This document shows, piece after piece, positions 49,825 through 59,423 of a stretch of 64,000 bases of DNA. The DNA is from Burkholderiales bacterium (lineage in GTDB: Bacteria; Pseudomonadota; Gammaproteobacteria; Burkholderiales; Burkholderiaceae_C), in the NCBI GenBank assembly GCA_947448955.1, contig CANFPU010000002.1:1-64000 (forward strand). Reading direction: 5' to 3'. Position 1 is the first letter of the stretch, and the number at the start of each line of letters is the position of its first letter. The notes under the pieces are model-generated. The model was not told where the DNA came from. It was given only the letters and a program-made list of their open reading frames with translations, and did not search any database. A program made the translations under genes and the position numbers.

Positions 49825-52151
49825 TTGGCAGTCTCCAGCATTCGAGCATCTTCGTAATCCAGCGCGGCTGAAGAGTTCAGCTTTTCCGCCGCCTGGCTCA
49901 GGTGGTTGAGCTGCAGGATTTCCTGGACATTCAGGATACTGACAACACTGTCGCCGAGGATCGAACTGCCCATGATCCCGGGCTGTGGCGGCGATATCAG
50001 GATGATTTCGGAGCTGATCGCGACAATGTCGTGGATCACTTTGACCACAAAACCCAGCGGCTGGCCATTGTGGTAATGCACGATCACGTTGATGGCGTCC
50101 GTCGGGTGGGCGTCGGCGCTGCCAGCCCCCTCGACGAAGTCCGACAACCAGATCAGCTTCATGATCTGGTCGCCATAGATGATCACGCTGTGGTTGCCGC
50201 GCCGCTCGACCCTGCTGATGGCGAACATTTCCAGGCGGTCAACGTAGTCCAGTGGGATCGCAATGCGCTTGACGCTGTGCAGGTCGAACAAGAGCATCGA
50301 CTGCGTCTTCGTGTCCTCGACCGGCGGCTCCGGGATATCGGCCTTGAAGTCCTTGTCGAGCAGCTTGGAGATCAGCCCTGAACGCACCGCGATGCCGCCG
50401 ATGTCGAAGATCATCGCTACCCGGCCGTCCCCGAGGATGGTCGCGCCGCTGTAGATGGTGGTGCCCTTGAGCAAGGTGCCGACAGACTTGACCACCACCT
50501 CCTGCATGAACAAGACCTTGTCGACGACCAGGCCGAAGCACAAGGCAGCGGCCTGGACCACGACGATGTTGAGCGAATCCTGTTCGACCTCGTCGGCATC
50601 GCCCAGACCCAATTCGTTTCGCAGGTAGATGATAGGAATCAGCTTGTTGCGCAGGCGGAAGACCGGCACGCCATAGAAATTTTCCAGCCCTTGATGGGTC
50701 CCGTTCTTCTCGTAACGGATCATCTCGAAGAGATTGCTTTGCGGAATCGCGAAGCGCTGGCCGCCGCACTGCACGAAGACTGCCGGCATGATGGCCAAGG
50801 TCAGCGGAATGCGCAGCCGCAGGTTCGTGCCCCGCTCCGATGTCGCGATGTCGACCGAGCCACCGATCTGCTGCACATTGGTTCGCACCACGTCCATCCC
50901 GACGCCGCGTCCGGACAAGGTGGTCACGGCCGCCTTGGTGGAGAAACCCGGCAGGTAGATGAAGTCGATGATTTCCCGGTCCGCCATCCTGGCGACACGC
51001 TCGGCCGTGACCAGGCCTTTTTGAACCGCCATCTTGGCCACCAGCGGGATGTCGATGCCACCGCCATCGTCGGCGATCTCGATCACGACCATGCCGCTTT
51101 CATGCATCGAGCGCAGCGTGATCGACCCGGTTTCCTTCTTGCCCTTGGCCCGCCGCACCTCGGGGGTCTCGATGCCATGGTCGACGCTGTTGCGGATGAT
51201 GTGGATCAGCGGGTCCCGGATGCCCTCCAGCAGCGTTCGATCGAGCTCGGTTTCGGCGCCGATCTGGATCAGTTCGACCTTCTTGCCGCATTCGTTCGAG
51301 ATGTCGCGCACCAGTCGTGGGAACTTGGCCCACACATTGCTAACGGGCTGCATGCGCGTCTCCATCATGCGCTCCTGCAGCTCCAGCGTGATGATGTCGA
51401 TCGTGTGCACCGTGCTGGTGAAATTGATGTCCCCGCTGTTGGTCGCAAAAGACACCAGCCGGTTGCGGGCCAGCACCATCTCGCTGACCAGGTTCATCAG
51501 CTTGTCAAGCAGTTCGACATTGATCTTGACCGGGGCGGTCAACTCGGTGTGCTTGACGCCCTCCCGTGCCGGGATGTCGGCAGTTGGTGCTGAATCCGCT
51601 GCCTGGACTTCGCTTGCCGCAACGATCGCGGCGCTCGACGGCTCGACGACGGCTACAGCTGCAGGTTCACGCGGCGGCGCTGCAGCGGGCTCGGCAGCGG
51701 CCGGTGGTGCGACCGGTGGTGCGACCGGTGCCGCTGTGGATTCGGTCGCTGGCGCCGGCGCGCTTTCACCCGCCGCAAGCGCCTTGAGGGTGGCGATCAA
51801 GCCTGAGTCATCGCCCGTCACCTCATGGCGCTGATCGGCGATGCCGCCGACGATGTCGCGCAGCCGGTCTAGCGAGGCGAGCAAGACGTTGGTCTTCTCC
51901 TCGTCGATGCGCAGCGTGCCCTCGCGAACCTTGGACAACAGCGATTCGCCCGCATGCGCGACCTTCTCGAGTCGGTGAAAGCCGAAGAATCCGCTGCTGC
52001 CCTTGAGCGTGTGCATCGCCCGGAAGATGCTGCCCAGCAGCTTCTTGTCCTCGGGCGTCTGCTCGAGCTGCACCAGGTCGAGGTCGAGCTGGTCAAAGAT
52101 CTCCTGAGCTTCCAGCAGGAATTCATCGAGGATCTGGTCGTTGTTTTCCAT
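49821..52151 (-). CDS. cheA: Chemotaxis histidine kinase CheA with two CheW-like domains
   Basis: A 776-residue kinase. The Hpt domain carries H47 in SIFRAMHTLKGSSGFFGF. An Ala/Pro/Glu-rich linker spans about residues 125-200, followed by the dimerisation domain (VNLELLDKLMNLV-type text at about 215). The HATPase has DHGIETPEVRRAKGK, IEIADDGGGI and LSGRGVGMDVV. A first CheW-like domain begins at AVFVQCGGQRFAIP. After a spacer a second begins at SMLLFDLHSVKRIAIPLDYVDRL. Two regulatory CheW-like domains are unusual for CheA and may permit binding to more than one array. No P2 domain is obvious, in keeping with the absence of cheY. Confidence 0.93.
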   Translation of the reverse strand: MENNDQILDEFLLEAQEIFDQLDLDLVQLEQTPEDKKLLGSIFRAMHTLKGSSGFFGFHRLEKVAHAGESLLSKVREGTLRIDEEKTNVLLASLDRLRDIVGGIADQRHEVTGDDSGLIATLKALAAGESAPAPATESTAAPVAPPVAPPAAAEPAAAPPREPAAVAVVEPSSAAIVAASEVQAADSAPTADIPAREGVKHTELTAPVKINVELLDKLMNLVSEMVLARNRLVSFATNSGDINFTSTVHTIDIITLELQERMMETRMQPVSNVWAKFPRLVRDISNECGKKVELIQIGAETELDRTLLEGIRDPLIHIIRNSVDHGIETPEVRRAKGKKETGSITLRSMHESGMVVIEIADDGGGIDIPLVAKMAVQKGLVTAERVARMADREIIDFIYLPGFSTKAAVTTLSGRGVGMDVVRTNVQQIGGSVDIATSERGTNLRLRIPLTLAIMPAVFVQCGGQRFAIPQSNLFEMIRYEKNGTHQGLENFYGVPVFRLRNKLIPIIYLRNELGLGDADEVEQDSLNIVVVQAAALCFGLVVDKVLFMQEVVVKSVGTLLKGTTIYSGATILGDGRVAMIFDIGGIAVRSGLISKLLDKDFKADIPEPPVEDTKTQSMLLFDLHSVKRIAIPLDYVDRLEMFAISRVERRGNHSVIIYGDQIMKLIWLSDFVEGAGSADAHPTDAINVIVHYHNGQPLGFVVKVIHDIVAISSEIILISPPQPGIMGSSILGDSVVSILNVQEILQLNHLSQAAEKLNSSAALDYEDARMLETAK

Positions 52152-52205
52152 GGCTTGAGCCCAGCGTCGATCAGGCGTTGAATGAAGCGCAGCGGCGTCT
52201 GGTGA

Positions 52206-54008
52206 TCAGATCTTGAAGCGGCCGACCAGCGTCTGCAGTTCACCCGCCATCTTGGTGAGGTTGGCGGCGGCTTTTTGCGAGTTGTTCGCGCCCTGGGTGG
52301 TGTCCCTCGAAACCTTGGAGACCGAGTCGACATTGCGGGCGATCTCGACGCTGCCGCTGGCCGCATTGCCGACCGCTTTGCCGATCTCGTTGGCGGTCGC
52401 CGCCTGCTCCTCGACAGCGCTGGCGATCACGCTGGAGATGTCGTTGATCTTCTTGATGATCTCGGAAATCGTGCCGATCGACAGGATCGCGCCTTTGACG
52501 TCGGTCTGGATGTTCGAGATGTTCTGGCTGATTTCCTCGGTGGCACGCGAGGTCTGGCGCGCTAGTTCCTTGACCTCGTTGGCGACCACCGCGAAGCCCT
52601 TGCCGAGCTCACCGGCCCGCGCTGCTTCGATGGTGGCGTTCAAGGCCAGCAAGTTGGTCTGCTCGGCGATCGATGAGATGACCTTGAGCACGCTGCCGAT
52701 TTCCTGGCTGCTGACACCGAGCTTGGCCATCGTCGTGTTGGTGGCCTTGGCCTCGGCCACGGCATGGGTCGCCACCGAGGACGCCTCCATCGCATTGGCC
52801 GATATCTCGCGGATGCTCACGCTGAGTTGCTCCACACCGGTGGCCACACTCTGCATGCTGCCGCTGACCTGGGTCGCCGCAGCCGCTGCCGAGCCGGCCT
52901 GCGCGGTGGTTTCCTCAGCGTTCGAGCTCATCTGGATGCTGACCGCCGACAGGTCTTCGGCCGCGAAAGACAGGTTGCCGGCATTCGTCGAAATCGCCTT
53001 GAAGGCATGGCGCGAAGTTTCGATCAGCTTGTTGACCTGGCTGGAGATGTCCAGGAAGAAACCTTCCTTGCCTTCGAGCTTCACCGCCGCAGTGAAATCG
53101 CCGCCGGCCGCTGCAGAGATGATCTCGCCAATCTCCCGGGTGGTTTGCTGGGCGATCTTGTTGTTTTCCTGGTCGGCTTTCGCGAGCTTGTCGGCCGCTT
53201 GCAGGCTGAGCTTGAGCGTCGCCACCGCCCTGGCCATCTCGCCAATCTCATTGGGGTAGTCGGTGTTGTTGACCGGCGTGTCGAGTTTGGCGTCGGCCAG
53301 ATCGCGCAGCGACCGGTTCAGGTCGGCAATCGGCTCGCTCAGCGACTTGTTCACCAAATAGATGGTCAGCAGCGAAAAGACCGCCGTGCCAGCGAGCAAA
53401 GCGATGATCAGACGCAGCAGCGATGCGGCCTTTTCTTCTGCGGCGGCCATGTTCTTTGCTGCGCCTTCAGCCTTCATTTCCGAGACTTCCTTGACCAACG
53501 CGGTCAGCGTGCCAATCGCGGCCTGAAAGTCCTTCGAGCTGATCAGCTTGTAGGCCAGGTTGACGCCATCGGGCCCTTTGGCCACAGCGACGATCTTGTC
53601 CTCCTCGGCGAAGAAATCATCGAACATCTTGGCGAGTTGGTCGAGCTTGGCTTTGAGTTCGGGCTGAATGATCGTCGACTTCGACTTCTCGTAGTTCTGC
53701 AGCAGTGTTCTCTTGGCCTCGGCGATGGTTGCCGCGGCCTTGTCCACGCTTGCATCGTCGCCGGCATTGACCGCGAGCACCAAGCGGTTGGCGCTGCGGG
53801 CAATCAGGTTGACGTCGCGGTTGAACTGACGAACCAGCGAAATGCCGATCAAATCTTTTTCATACATAACCTTGGTGGCATCGCTCAGCGCGGTCATGCC
53901 CTGGTAGGCGGTCGCGCTGATGCCACCAGCGAGCAAGAAGACAAATGAGAAGCCGAGAACCAGTTTGGTCTTGACCTTCAACTTGGCAAACGCATTGAAC
54001 AGACTCAT
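52206..54008 (-). CDS. Methyl-accepting chemotaxis protein
   Basis: A 600-residue membrane receptor. TM1 is at about 16-36 ([19 protein letters not shown]), a helical periplasmic domain of about 150 residues follows, then TM2 ([23 protein letters not shown]). A HAMP-like stretch ([32 protein letters not shown]) leads to the cytoplasmic signalling tip [34 protein letters not shown]. There is no C-terminal CheR-tethering pentapeptide (ending [10 protein letters not shown]). ATG 54006-54008 follows GGGGAA. It heads the che operon, 54 bp before cheA. Confidence 0.93.
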   Translation of the reverse strand: MSLFNAFAKLKVKTKLVLGFSFVFLLAGGISATAYQGMTALSDATKVMYEKDLIGISLVRQFNRDVNLIARSANRLVLAVNAGDDASVDKAAATIAEAKRTLLQNYEKSKSTIIQPELKAKLDQLAKMFDDFFAEEDKIVAVAKGPDGVNLAYKLISSKDFQAAIGTLTALVKEVSEMKAEGAAKNMAAAEEKAASLLRLIIALLAGTAVFSLLTIYLVNKSLSEPIADLNRSLRDLADAKLDTPVNNTDYPNEIGEMARAVATLKLSLQAADKLAKADQENNKIAQQTTREIGEIISAAAGGDFTAAVKLEGKEGFFLDISSQVNKLIETSRHAFKAISTNAGNLSFAAEDLSAVSIQMSSNAEETTAQAGSAAAAATQVSGSMQSVATGVEQLSVSIREISANAMEASSVATHAVAEAKATNTTMAKLGVSSQEIGSVLKVISSIAEQTNLLALNATIEAARAGELGKGFAVVANEVKELARQTSRATEEISQNISNIQTDVKGAILSIGTISEIIKKINDISSVIASAVEEQAATANEIGKAVGNAASGSVEIARNVDSVSKVSRDTTQGANNSQKAAANLTKMAGELQTLVGRFKI

Positions 54009-54410
54009 TTCTATTCCCCGTCTAAAGGTGTGGATGAGAGAAAGCAGAACAGTTGCTTGCCGGAATACAGCGACGGCGTGACTGGCCATCAAGAGCCAAC
54101 CTGCTTGCGGCGGTTTGACCGAGCGCTGCAGCGAAGCTATTGCGCGGCCGAATAAACCCAGCGCCAGCAAGAATCAAGCCGCCAGAAAGCGCTGCACTAC
54201 AAAGGTATAGACCCCAGCAGCACACGATATGATCTTTAGCACTTTAACAGGTATGACCATAAAATTGGGATGATTGCCCTTGGTCTTGCGGCGCAGGTAT
54301 TTGCGGTGGTGCGGACGGTGGTGCGGGGGCGGGTCGACGCCATCGGCAAGGGCTGAAACAGCAGGCAAACCTCATCCGCTGTTGCACCGCTTTTTCCTGC
54401 AACAGCGGCG
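54009..54410. other. Intergenic region between queA and the che operon
   Basis: A 402-bp gap between two minus-strand genes, so it should hold the che promoter. The middle (54200-54270) is AT-richer. I found no convincing sigma-28 or sigma-54 element. The left end contains GGGGAA before the MCP start, and the right end a strong hairpin after queA. Confidence 0.4.
54376..54408 (-). terminator. Hairpin after queA
   Basis: CCGCTGTTGCA (54376-54386) and TGCAACAGCGG (54398-54408) form a perfect 11-bp stem with an 11-base loop, ending 2 bp from the queA stop. Only a weak T-stretch follows on the minus strand, so termination may be partial. Confidence 0.55.
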
Positions 54411-55484
54411 CTAATCGCCCCGCCTGTCGATCAGCATCGCATCGCCATAGCTGAAAAAGCGATATCCCGATTCGATCGCGTGTCGATATAGCGCGAGCAT
54501 GTGCTGGTGGCCAACGAAAGCCGATACCAACATCAACAGCGTGCTCTTGGGCAGGTGGAAGTTGGTGATCAACCGATCGACCACGCGAAACTCGAAACCC
54601 GGTGTGATGAAAATCTCGGTCTCTCGCGCGCCGGCGGCCAACAAGCCCCCGCTGTTGACGGCCGCATGCAGCGCTGCGGATTCGAGCGCACGCAGGCTGG
54701 TGGTGCCTGCCGCGACGATGCGCCCGCCGGCGGCGCGGGTGCGTTCGATCGCCGCCACCGTGTCGGGCCCGATGTCGTACCACTCGCTGTGCATTTTGTG
54801 GTCCGCCAGGTGCTGGGAGCGGACCGGCTGAAAGGTGCCGGCGCCCACATGCAGCGTCAAGCGCGCGCTGGCCACGCCGCGATCGGCAAGCGCGGCGAGC
54901 AGCGGCGGGTCGAAGTGCAGCGACGCGGTCGGTGCGGCCACCGCACCCGGCCGGCTGGCGAACACGGTCTGGTAACGGGTCTCGTCATCGGCAGCGTCGG
55001 CATGGGTGATGTAGGGCGGCAGCGGCACATGGCCAAAGGCCTCAAGCAGCGGCAGCGGATCGGCAGGCATCCGGTCGCGATAGAGACGCAGGTGGAACAG
55101 GCCGCCGTCAGGCCCGCCTCGGCCCAACACCTCGGCCTCGAAAGCGCCGTCGGCAAAACTGACCCGGGTGCCCGGGCGCGGCGACTTGCTGGCGCGCAGA
55201 TGCGCCAGCACCTCCTGGTTGGGCAGCACGCGCTCGACCAGCGCTTCGACCGCGCCACCGGTGGATTTTTCGCCGAACAGCCTGGCCTTGATCACGCGGG
55301 TGTCGTTGAAAACCAGCAGGTCGCCAGGTTCGAGCAATGCCGGCAGATCGCGAAACACCCGGTCGACCGGCGGGTCAGCGCGGCCGTCCAGCAAGCGAGA
55401 AGCGCTGCGCTCGGCCGCTGGATGCTGGGCGACCAGCGCCGGTGGCAGGTCGAAATCGAAATCGGCAAGGCTGTAATGGGACAT
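54411..55484 (-). CDS. queA: S-adenosylmethionine:tRNA ribosyltransferase-isomerase
   Basis: A 357-residue enzyme of queuosine synthesis; it transfers the ribosyl part of SAM to 7-aminomethyl-7-deazaguanine in tRNA to form epoxyqueuosine. Family blocks are [19 protein letters not shown] at the start, [55 protein letters not shown]-like [15 protein letters not shown], and [21 protein letters not shown] 55484 is followed directly by the conserved N-terminus. It is divergent from the D-threonine-aldolase-like gene. Confidence 0.95.
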   Translation of the reverse strand: MSHYSLADFDFDLPPALVAQHPAAERSASRLLDGRADPPVDRVFRDLPALLEPGDLLVFNDTRVIKARLFGEKSTGGAVEALVERVLPNQEVLAHLRASKSPRPGTRVSFADGAFEAEVLGRGGPDGGLFHLRLYRDRMPADPLPLLEAFGHVPLPPYITHADAADDETRYQTVFASRPGAVAAPTASLHFDPPLLAALADRGVASARLTLHVGAGTFQPVRSQHLADHKMHSEWYDIGPDTVAAIERTRAAGGRIVAAGTTSLRALESAALHAAVNSGGLLAAGARETEIFITPGFEFRVVDRLITNFHLPKSTLLMLVSAFVGHQHMLALYRHAIESGYRFFSYGDAMLIDRRGD

Positions 55485-55606
55485 GAGGTTCGGGCTGTAC
55501 CGGCCTGAAGCAGGGCACCGAGGGCTGGTGGCAGTGGCGGGCAGCGGCGGGGCCGGGGGGCGACCCCTCATTGTGCGCACGCCAGGCCTTGGCTAGCATC
55601 GCCACG

Positions 55607-56728
55607 ATGAACCTGACCGAACTCGACACCCCCGCGGCGCTGATCGACGCGGCGCAGATGGACCGCAACATCGCGCGGATGCAGTCGCGAATGAACGCGC
55701 TGGGCGTGCGCTTGCGCCCGCATGTCAAGACCAGCAAATGCCTGGCGGTGGCGCAGCGCCAACGCGAGGCGGGCGCTCAGGGCATCACGGTGTCGACGCT
55801 GAAAGAAGCCGCGCAATTTTTTGACGCCGGCTTCGACGACATCCTGTACGCGGTGGGGATCGCCGCGGCCAAACTGGGGCCCGTGCGCGCATTGCGGGAG
55901 CGGGGCTGCCAGCTGACCATCGTCGTCGACTCGATGGCCGCGGCGCAAGCGGTGGTGGCCGACGGCTACCACTTCGAGGTGATGATCGAGATCGACACCG
56001 ACGGCCACCGCGCCGGGGTGCGCCCTGACGAAGACCGGCTGATCACGATCGGCCGCACGCTGCACGATGGCGGCGCGGTGCTCAAAGGCGTGATGACGCA
56101 TGCTGGCGCGTCTTACGAACTGAACACAACCCAGGCGCTGGAGGCGATGGCCGAGCAGGAGCGCTCGCGCTGCGTGCATGCGGCCGAGCGGCTGCGCGCG
56201 GCCGGACTGCCTTGTCCGGAAGTCAGCGTGGGCTCGACGCCAACCGCTTTGTCAGCACGCCAACTCGACGGCGTGACCGAGGTGCGCGCCGGCGTCTACG
56301 TCTTCAACGACCTGGTGATGGCCAACGTCGGCGTCTGTGGCCTTGACGAGATTGCGCTGTCGGTGCTGGCCACCGTGATCGGTCACCAGACCGAGAAAGG
56401 CTGGGCACTGACCGACGCCGGCTGGATGGCGATGAGCCGAGACCGCGGCACCCAAGCGCAGGCGCTGGACTACGGCTATGGCGCCGTCTGCGATGCCAGC
56501 GGTGCGCCGATCGACGGCTTCATCGTCAGCAGCGCCAACCAGGAGCATGGCATCGTCTCCTGGCGCGATGGCGCCGTCTGCCCCGACATCGCACAGCGGC
56601 TGCCGATAGGATCGCAGCTGCGCATCCTGCCCAACCATGCCTGCGCGACGGCGGCGCAATTCCCCACCTACGCGGTGTTCGACGCCAACGGTGGCGTCAC
56701 ACCCTGGGAGCGCTTTTATGGCTGGTGA
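55607..56728 (+). CDS. D-threonine aldolase / D-serine dehydratase-like PLP enzyme
   Basis: A 373-residue enzyme with an alanine-racemase-like PLP barrel at the N-terminus and a metal-binding C-terminal domain. LDTPAALIDAAQMDRNI opens the barrel, and LRPHVKTSKC carries the PLP-binding lysine. ILPNHACATA near residue 345 holds the His and Cys metal ligands typical of D-threonine aldolase and D-serine dehydratase. The reaction is therefore cleavage or dehydration of a D-hydroxy amino acid; sequence alone does not separate the two. ATG 55607 suits the family N-terminus. Its last bases overlap a truncated RidA-like frame. Confidence 0.85.
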   Translation: MNLTELDTPAALIDAAQMDRNIARMQSRMNALGVRLRPHVKTSKCLAVAQRQREAGAQGITVSTLKEAAQFFDAGFDDILYAVGIAAAKLGPVRALRERGCQLTIVVDSMAAAQAVVADGYHFEVMIEIDTDGHRAGVRPDEDRLITIGRTLHDGGAVLKGVMTHAGASYELNTTQALEAMAEQERSRCVHAAERLRAAGLPCPEVSVGSTPTALSARQLDGVTEVRAGVYVFNDLVMANVGVCGLDEIALSVLATVIGHQTEKGWALTDAGWMAMSRDRGTQAQALDYGYGAVCDASGAPIDGFIVSSANQEHGIVSWRDGAVCPDIAQRLPIGSQLRILPNHACATAAQFPTYAVFDANGGVTPWERFYGW

Positions 56729-56936
56729 TCGCTGCGAGCGCAGGCCAGAGACCATGGCCCGCCGCGGCGGGCATGACAGCCTCGCGGTGGTTGGCGGCGG
56801 TCTGCTGTTCGTCGCCGGGCAGCTGCCCATCGCACCCGACGTTCGCCGGCCCAACAATGCCTCGTTCGAGAGACGTCAGGTTGCTATGTCCGATGATTAC
56901 TTTTCAAGCGCTGTTCGCGAGAGGCCAACATGCTGA
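56718..56936 (+). pseudogene. Truncated RidA-like fragment
   Basis: A 72-codon frame whose ATG overlaps the end of the aldolase-like gene by 11 bp. Residues about 20-42, DSLAVVGGGLLFVAGQLPIAPD, match the N-terminal strand-turn of RidA/YjgF enamine deaminases (usually GxLLFVSGQLPLDP). The rest of the fold (about 90 residues with the arginine and glutamate of the active site) is missing; the downstream text is unrelated. RidA detoxifies 2-aminoacrylate from PLP dehydratases, so a coupled ridA next to this enzyme would make sense and appears to have been lost by deletion. Confidence 0.65.
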
Positions 56937-56997
56937 TGCGTGATCCGACGCCCTAGCGCAGTCATTCCCCGCGGCTGGCGCTGGTCTGAACGCCGGG

Positions 56998-59313
56998 TCA
57001 GCGCGCCGCGGCCGAGGCTGCGGCGGCAGGTAGCTCCGGCTCGATGCCGATGGTCAGCACCGACCCACCGTCGGCCCATTCGCTGTAAATCCAATCGCCA
57101 CCGCTGTGCACCAACCTTTCGGGCACCGGCGGTGGCGAGGCGACCGCCACCCCCTTGAGCGCCTGCGCCATGAAGTCGATCCAGATCGGCAACGCCAGAC
57201 CGCCACCCGATTCACGAACGCCCAGGCTGAGGGGCTGGTCATAGCCCATCCAGGCCACCGCCACCAGACCCGGCTGAAAGCCGGCGAACCATGCATCCAC
57301 GGCGTCGTTGGTCGTGCCCGTCTTGCCGTAGAGGTCGCTGCGCTGCAGTTGTTGCTGCGCCCGCGCCGCGGTACCGACCCGCGTGACGTCATTGAGCAAG
57401 CTGTTGGTGACGTAGACGTTGCGCGCCGGTAGCGCACGGCTGTCCTCCTCCTGCGGCGGCGCCGTCGGCGCCTCGAAAAGCAGCTTGCCAGCGGCATCGG
57501 TGATGCGTTCAATCACCACCGGTGTCACCGCCCAGCCACCGTTGGCCAGCACCGCATAGGCCTGGGCCAACCGCATTGGTGTGGTGCTGCCCGCGCCCAG
57601 CGCGAGCGTCAGGTTGTCGGGCTGCTTGTCGGGTTCGAAACCGTAGCGCGCCAACCAGTCTCGCGCGGCTGGCAACCCGATCTGGCGCAGCACCCGGATG
57701 CTGACCAGATTCCTGGAGCGCGCCAAGGCCTGACGCAGCGTCATCGGCCCCTCAAACTGGCCGTCGGCATTTTGCGGCGCCCAGCCATCGGCGGTCTCGA
57801 TCGCGGCGTCGTTGACGACCGTGGCCGGCATCACCCCGCCCTCAAGCGCCGCTGAATACAGAAAGGGCTTGATGCTCGATCCTGGTTGGCGCCAAGCCTG
57901 GGTGACATGGTTGAAAGGTTGGCGCGCGAAGTCGAAACCGCCGACCAGCGCACGCACGCGTCCGCTGACTGGGTCCAGCGCGACGAAGGCCGCTTGCACA
58001 TCGGGCCACTGCGTCACCGCCCAGGCGCCTGCCTCGCCACCCGGCTTGGCCGACTGCCAGACCCGCAGGATGTCGCCGCGCCCGATCGCCAGTTCAGCCG
58101 GCGCCTTGGGTACCAGCCCGGGCTGGGCCACCCGCAAACCCTCGCCGCTGATGCGCAGCGCCTCGCCCGAGGCCAGCTGCAGCCGCAGCTCGTTCGGGCT
58201 GGCCGACAGCACGATGGCCACCCGCAGTTGCTCGTCGTCGAGGTGGTCCTTGAGCGCCTGCGCGGCGGCACGCTCAATGTCGGGCGTGCCTGGGGGCGGC
58301 AGGTCTTCGTGGTCCTCGGGGCCACGCCAGGGTTGACGCGCATCGAATCCCAGCACGCTGCGCCGCAGCGCAGCCCAGGCGGCAAGCTGGTCAGCTGCCC
58401 GCAGCGTGGTGAAGACCTTGATGCCTTGCGAATAGGCCTCGGTGCCCAGGCGATCGACCACCGCCCGGCGCGCCATCTCGGCCACATGCTCGGCATGTAG
58501 CGGCACTTGCAGCACGCTGCGGATCGCCAGTTTCTCGGCGCTGGCCGCCTGTCGCTGAGCCTCGCTGATGACGCCGGCGGTCAGCATGCGCCGCAACACC
58601 AGTTGCTGACGTTGGGTCGCGCGAGCCAGGTTGGTCACCGGGTTGGCGTAGGCCGGGTTTTGCGGCAAGCCGGCCAGCATGGCGCATTCGGCGATCGACA
58701 GCGCCGACAGCGGCTTGCCGAAATAGGCTTCGGCCGCGGCCGCAAATCCGTAGGCTCGCTGGCCGAGGTAAATCTGGTTCATGTACAGCTCAAGGATCTG
58801 GTCCTTGCTGAGCTGGCGCTCGATCTTCAGCGCGAGCAACGCCTCTTTGAGCTTGCGCTCAGGGGTCAGGCGCGACGACAGGAAGAAGGTCCGGGCGACC
58901 TGCTGGGTGATCGTCGATGCACCCTGACGCATGCCACCGGTGACCACGGCCACCAGCGCCCGCAGCACACCTTTGGGGTCGATGCCGCTGTGCTCGCGGA
59001 AGCGCTTGTCCTCGACCGCGACGACCGCCTGCTGCAGCAGCAACGGGATCTGCGCGATCGGCACGAACTGCCGCCGCTCGGCGCCGAACTGTGCGATCTC
59101 GACGCCATCCGCGGTGTAGACCTGCAAAGGTTGGCGCGGTTGATAGGTGGTGACGCGGTCGAGCGGCGGCAGTTGCGGTGCAAACCAGGCCACCGCGCCG
59201 GCCAGCACGGCACAGGCCAGCAGCAGCGCTGCGAGCAAGGCCCACAGCGCCAAAACCCACGGACGCGGCAGGCGGCGAAAAAGGATGGCGGCAGCGCCGC
59301 TGAGATTCAACAT
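56998..59313 (-). CDS. mrcA: Class A penicillin-binding protein 1A
   Basis: A 771-residue bifunctional peptidoglycan synthase. A single N-terminal anchor (WVLALWALLAALLLACAVLAG) precedes the glycosyltransferase domain with VAVEDKRFREHSGIDPKG, GASTITQQVARTFFLS and RKLKEALLALKIE. The transpeptidase domain has QPGSSIKPFLYSAAL (SxxK serine), a SRN motif in ARSRNLVS, and KTGTTNDAVDAWFAG. An OB-like insertion lies between. ATG 59311-59313 begins directly before the membrane anchor, so the long upstream extension is rejected. It is divergent from recG. Confidence 0.94.
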   Translation of the reverse strand: MLNLSGAAAILFRRLPRPWVLALWALLAALLLACAVLAGAVAWFAPQLPPLDRVTTYQPRQPLQVYTADGVEIAQFGAERRQFVPIAQIPLLLQQAVVAVEDKRFREHSGIDPKGVLRALVAVVTGGMRQGASTITQQVARTFFLSSRLTPERKLKEALLALKIERQLSKDQILELYMNQIYLGQRAYGFAAAAEAYFGKPLSALSIAECAMLAGLPQNPAYANPVTNLARATQRQQLVLRRMLTAGVISEAQRQAASAEKLAIRSVLQVPLHAEHVAEMARRAVVDRLGTEAYSQGIKVFTTLRAADQLAAWAALRRSVLGFDARQPWRGPEDHEDLPPPGTPDIERAAAQALKDHLDDEQLRVAIVLSASPNELRLQLASGEALRISGEGLRVAQPGLVPKAPAELAIGRGDILRVWQSAKPGGEAGAWAVTQWPDVQAAFVALDPVSGRVRALVGGFDFARQPFNHVTQAWRQPGSSIKPFLYSAALEGGVMPATVVNDAAIETADGWAPQNADGQFEGPMTLRQALARSRNLVSIRVLRQIGLPAARDWLARYGFEPDKQPDNLTLALGAGSTTPMRLAQAYAVLANGGWAVTPVVIERITDAAGKLLFEAPTAPPQEEDSRALPARNVYVTNSLLNDVTRVGTAARAQQQLQRSDLYGKTGTTNDAVDAWFAGFQPGLVAVAWMGYDQPLSLGVRESGGGLALPIWIDFMAQALKGVAVASPPPVPERLVHSGGDWIYSEWADGGSVLTIGIEPELPAAAASAAAR

Positions 59314-59423
59314 GAGGACTTCGGTTGCGCAGGCCGCAGCGAGCCCGCTGGCGGGCGCGATTATCGGCAGCTCGCGGGCACCCTCTCGCAGCGCCGCACC
59401 GCAGCACGGCAGAATCGACCACC

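Noticed and set aside
52206-54008. Sigma-28 or sigma-54 promoter and flagellar context for the che operon
   Set aside because: No matching promoter was found in 54009-54410, no flagellar genes are nearby, and the operon lacks cheY, so motility control is not supported.
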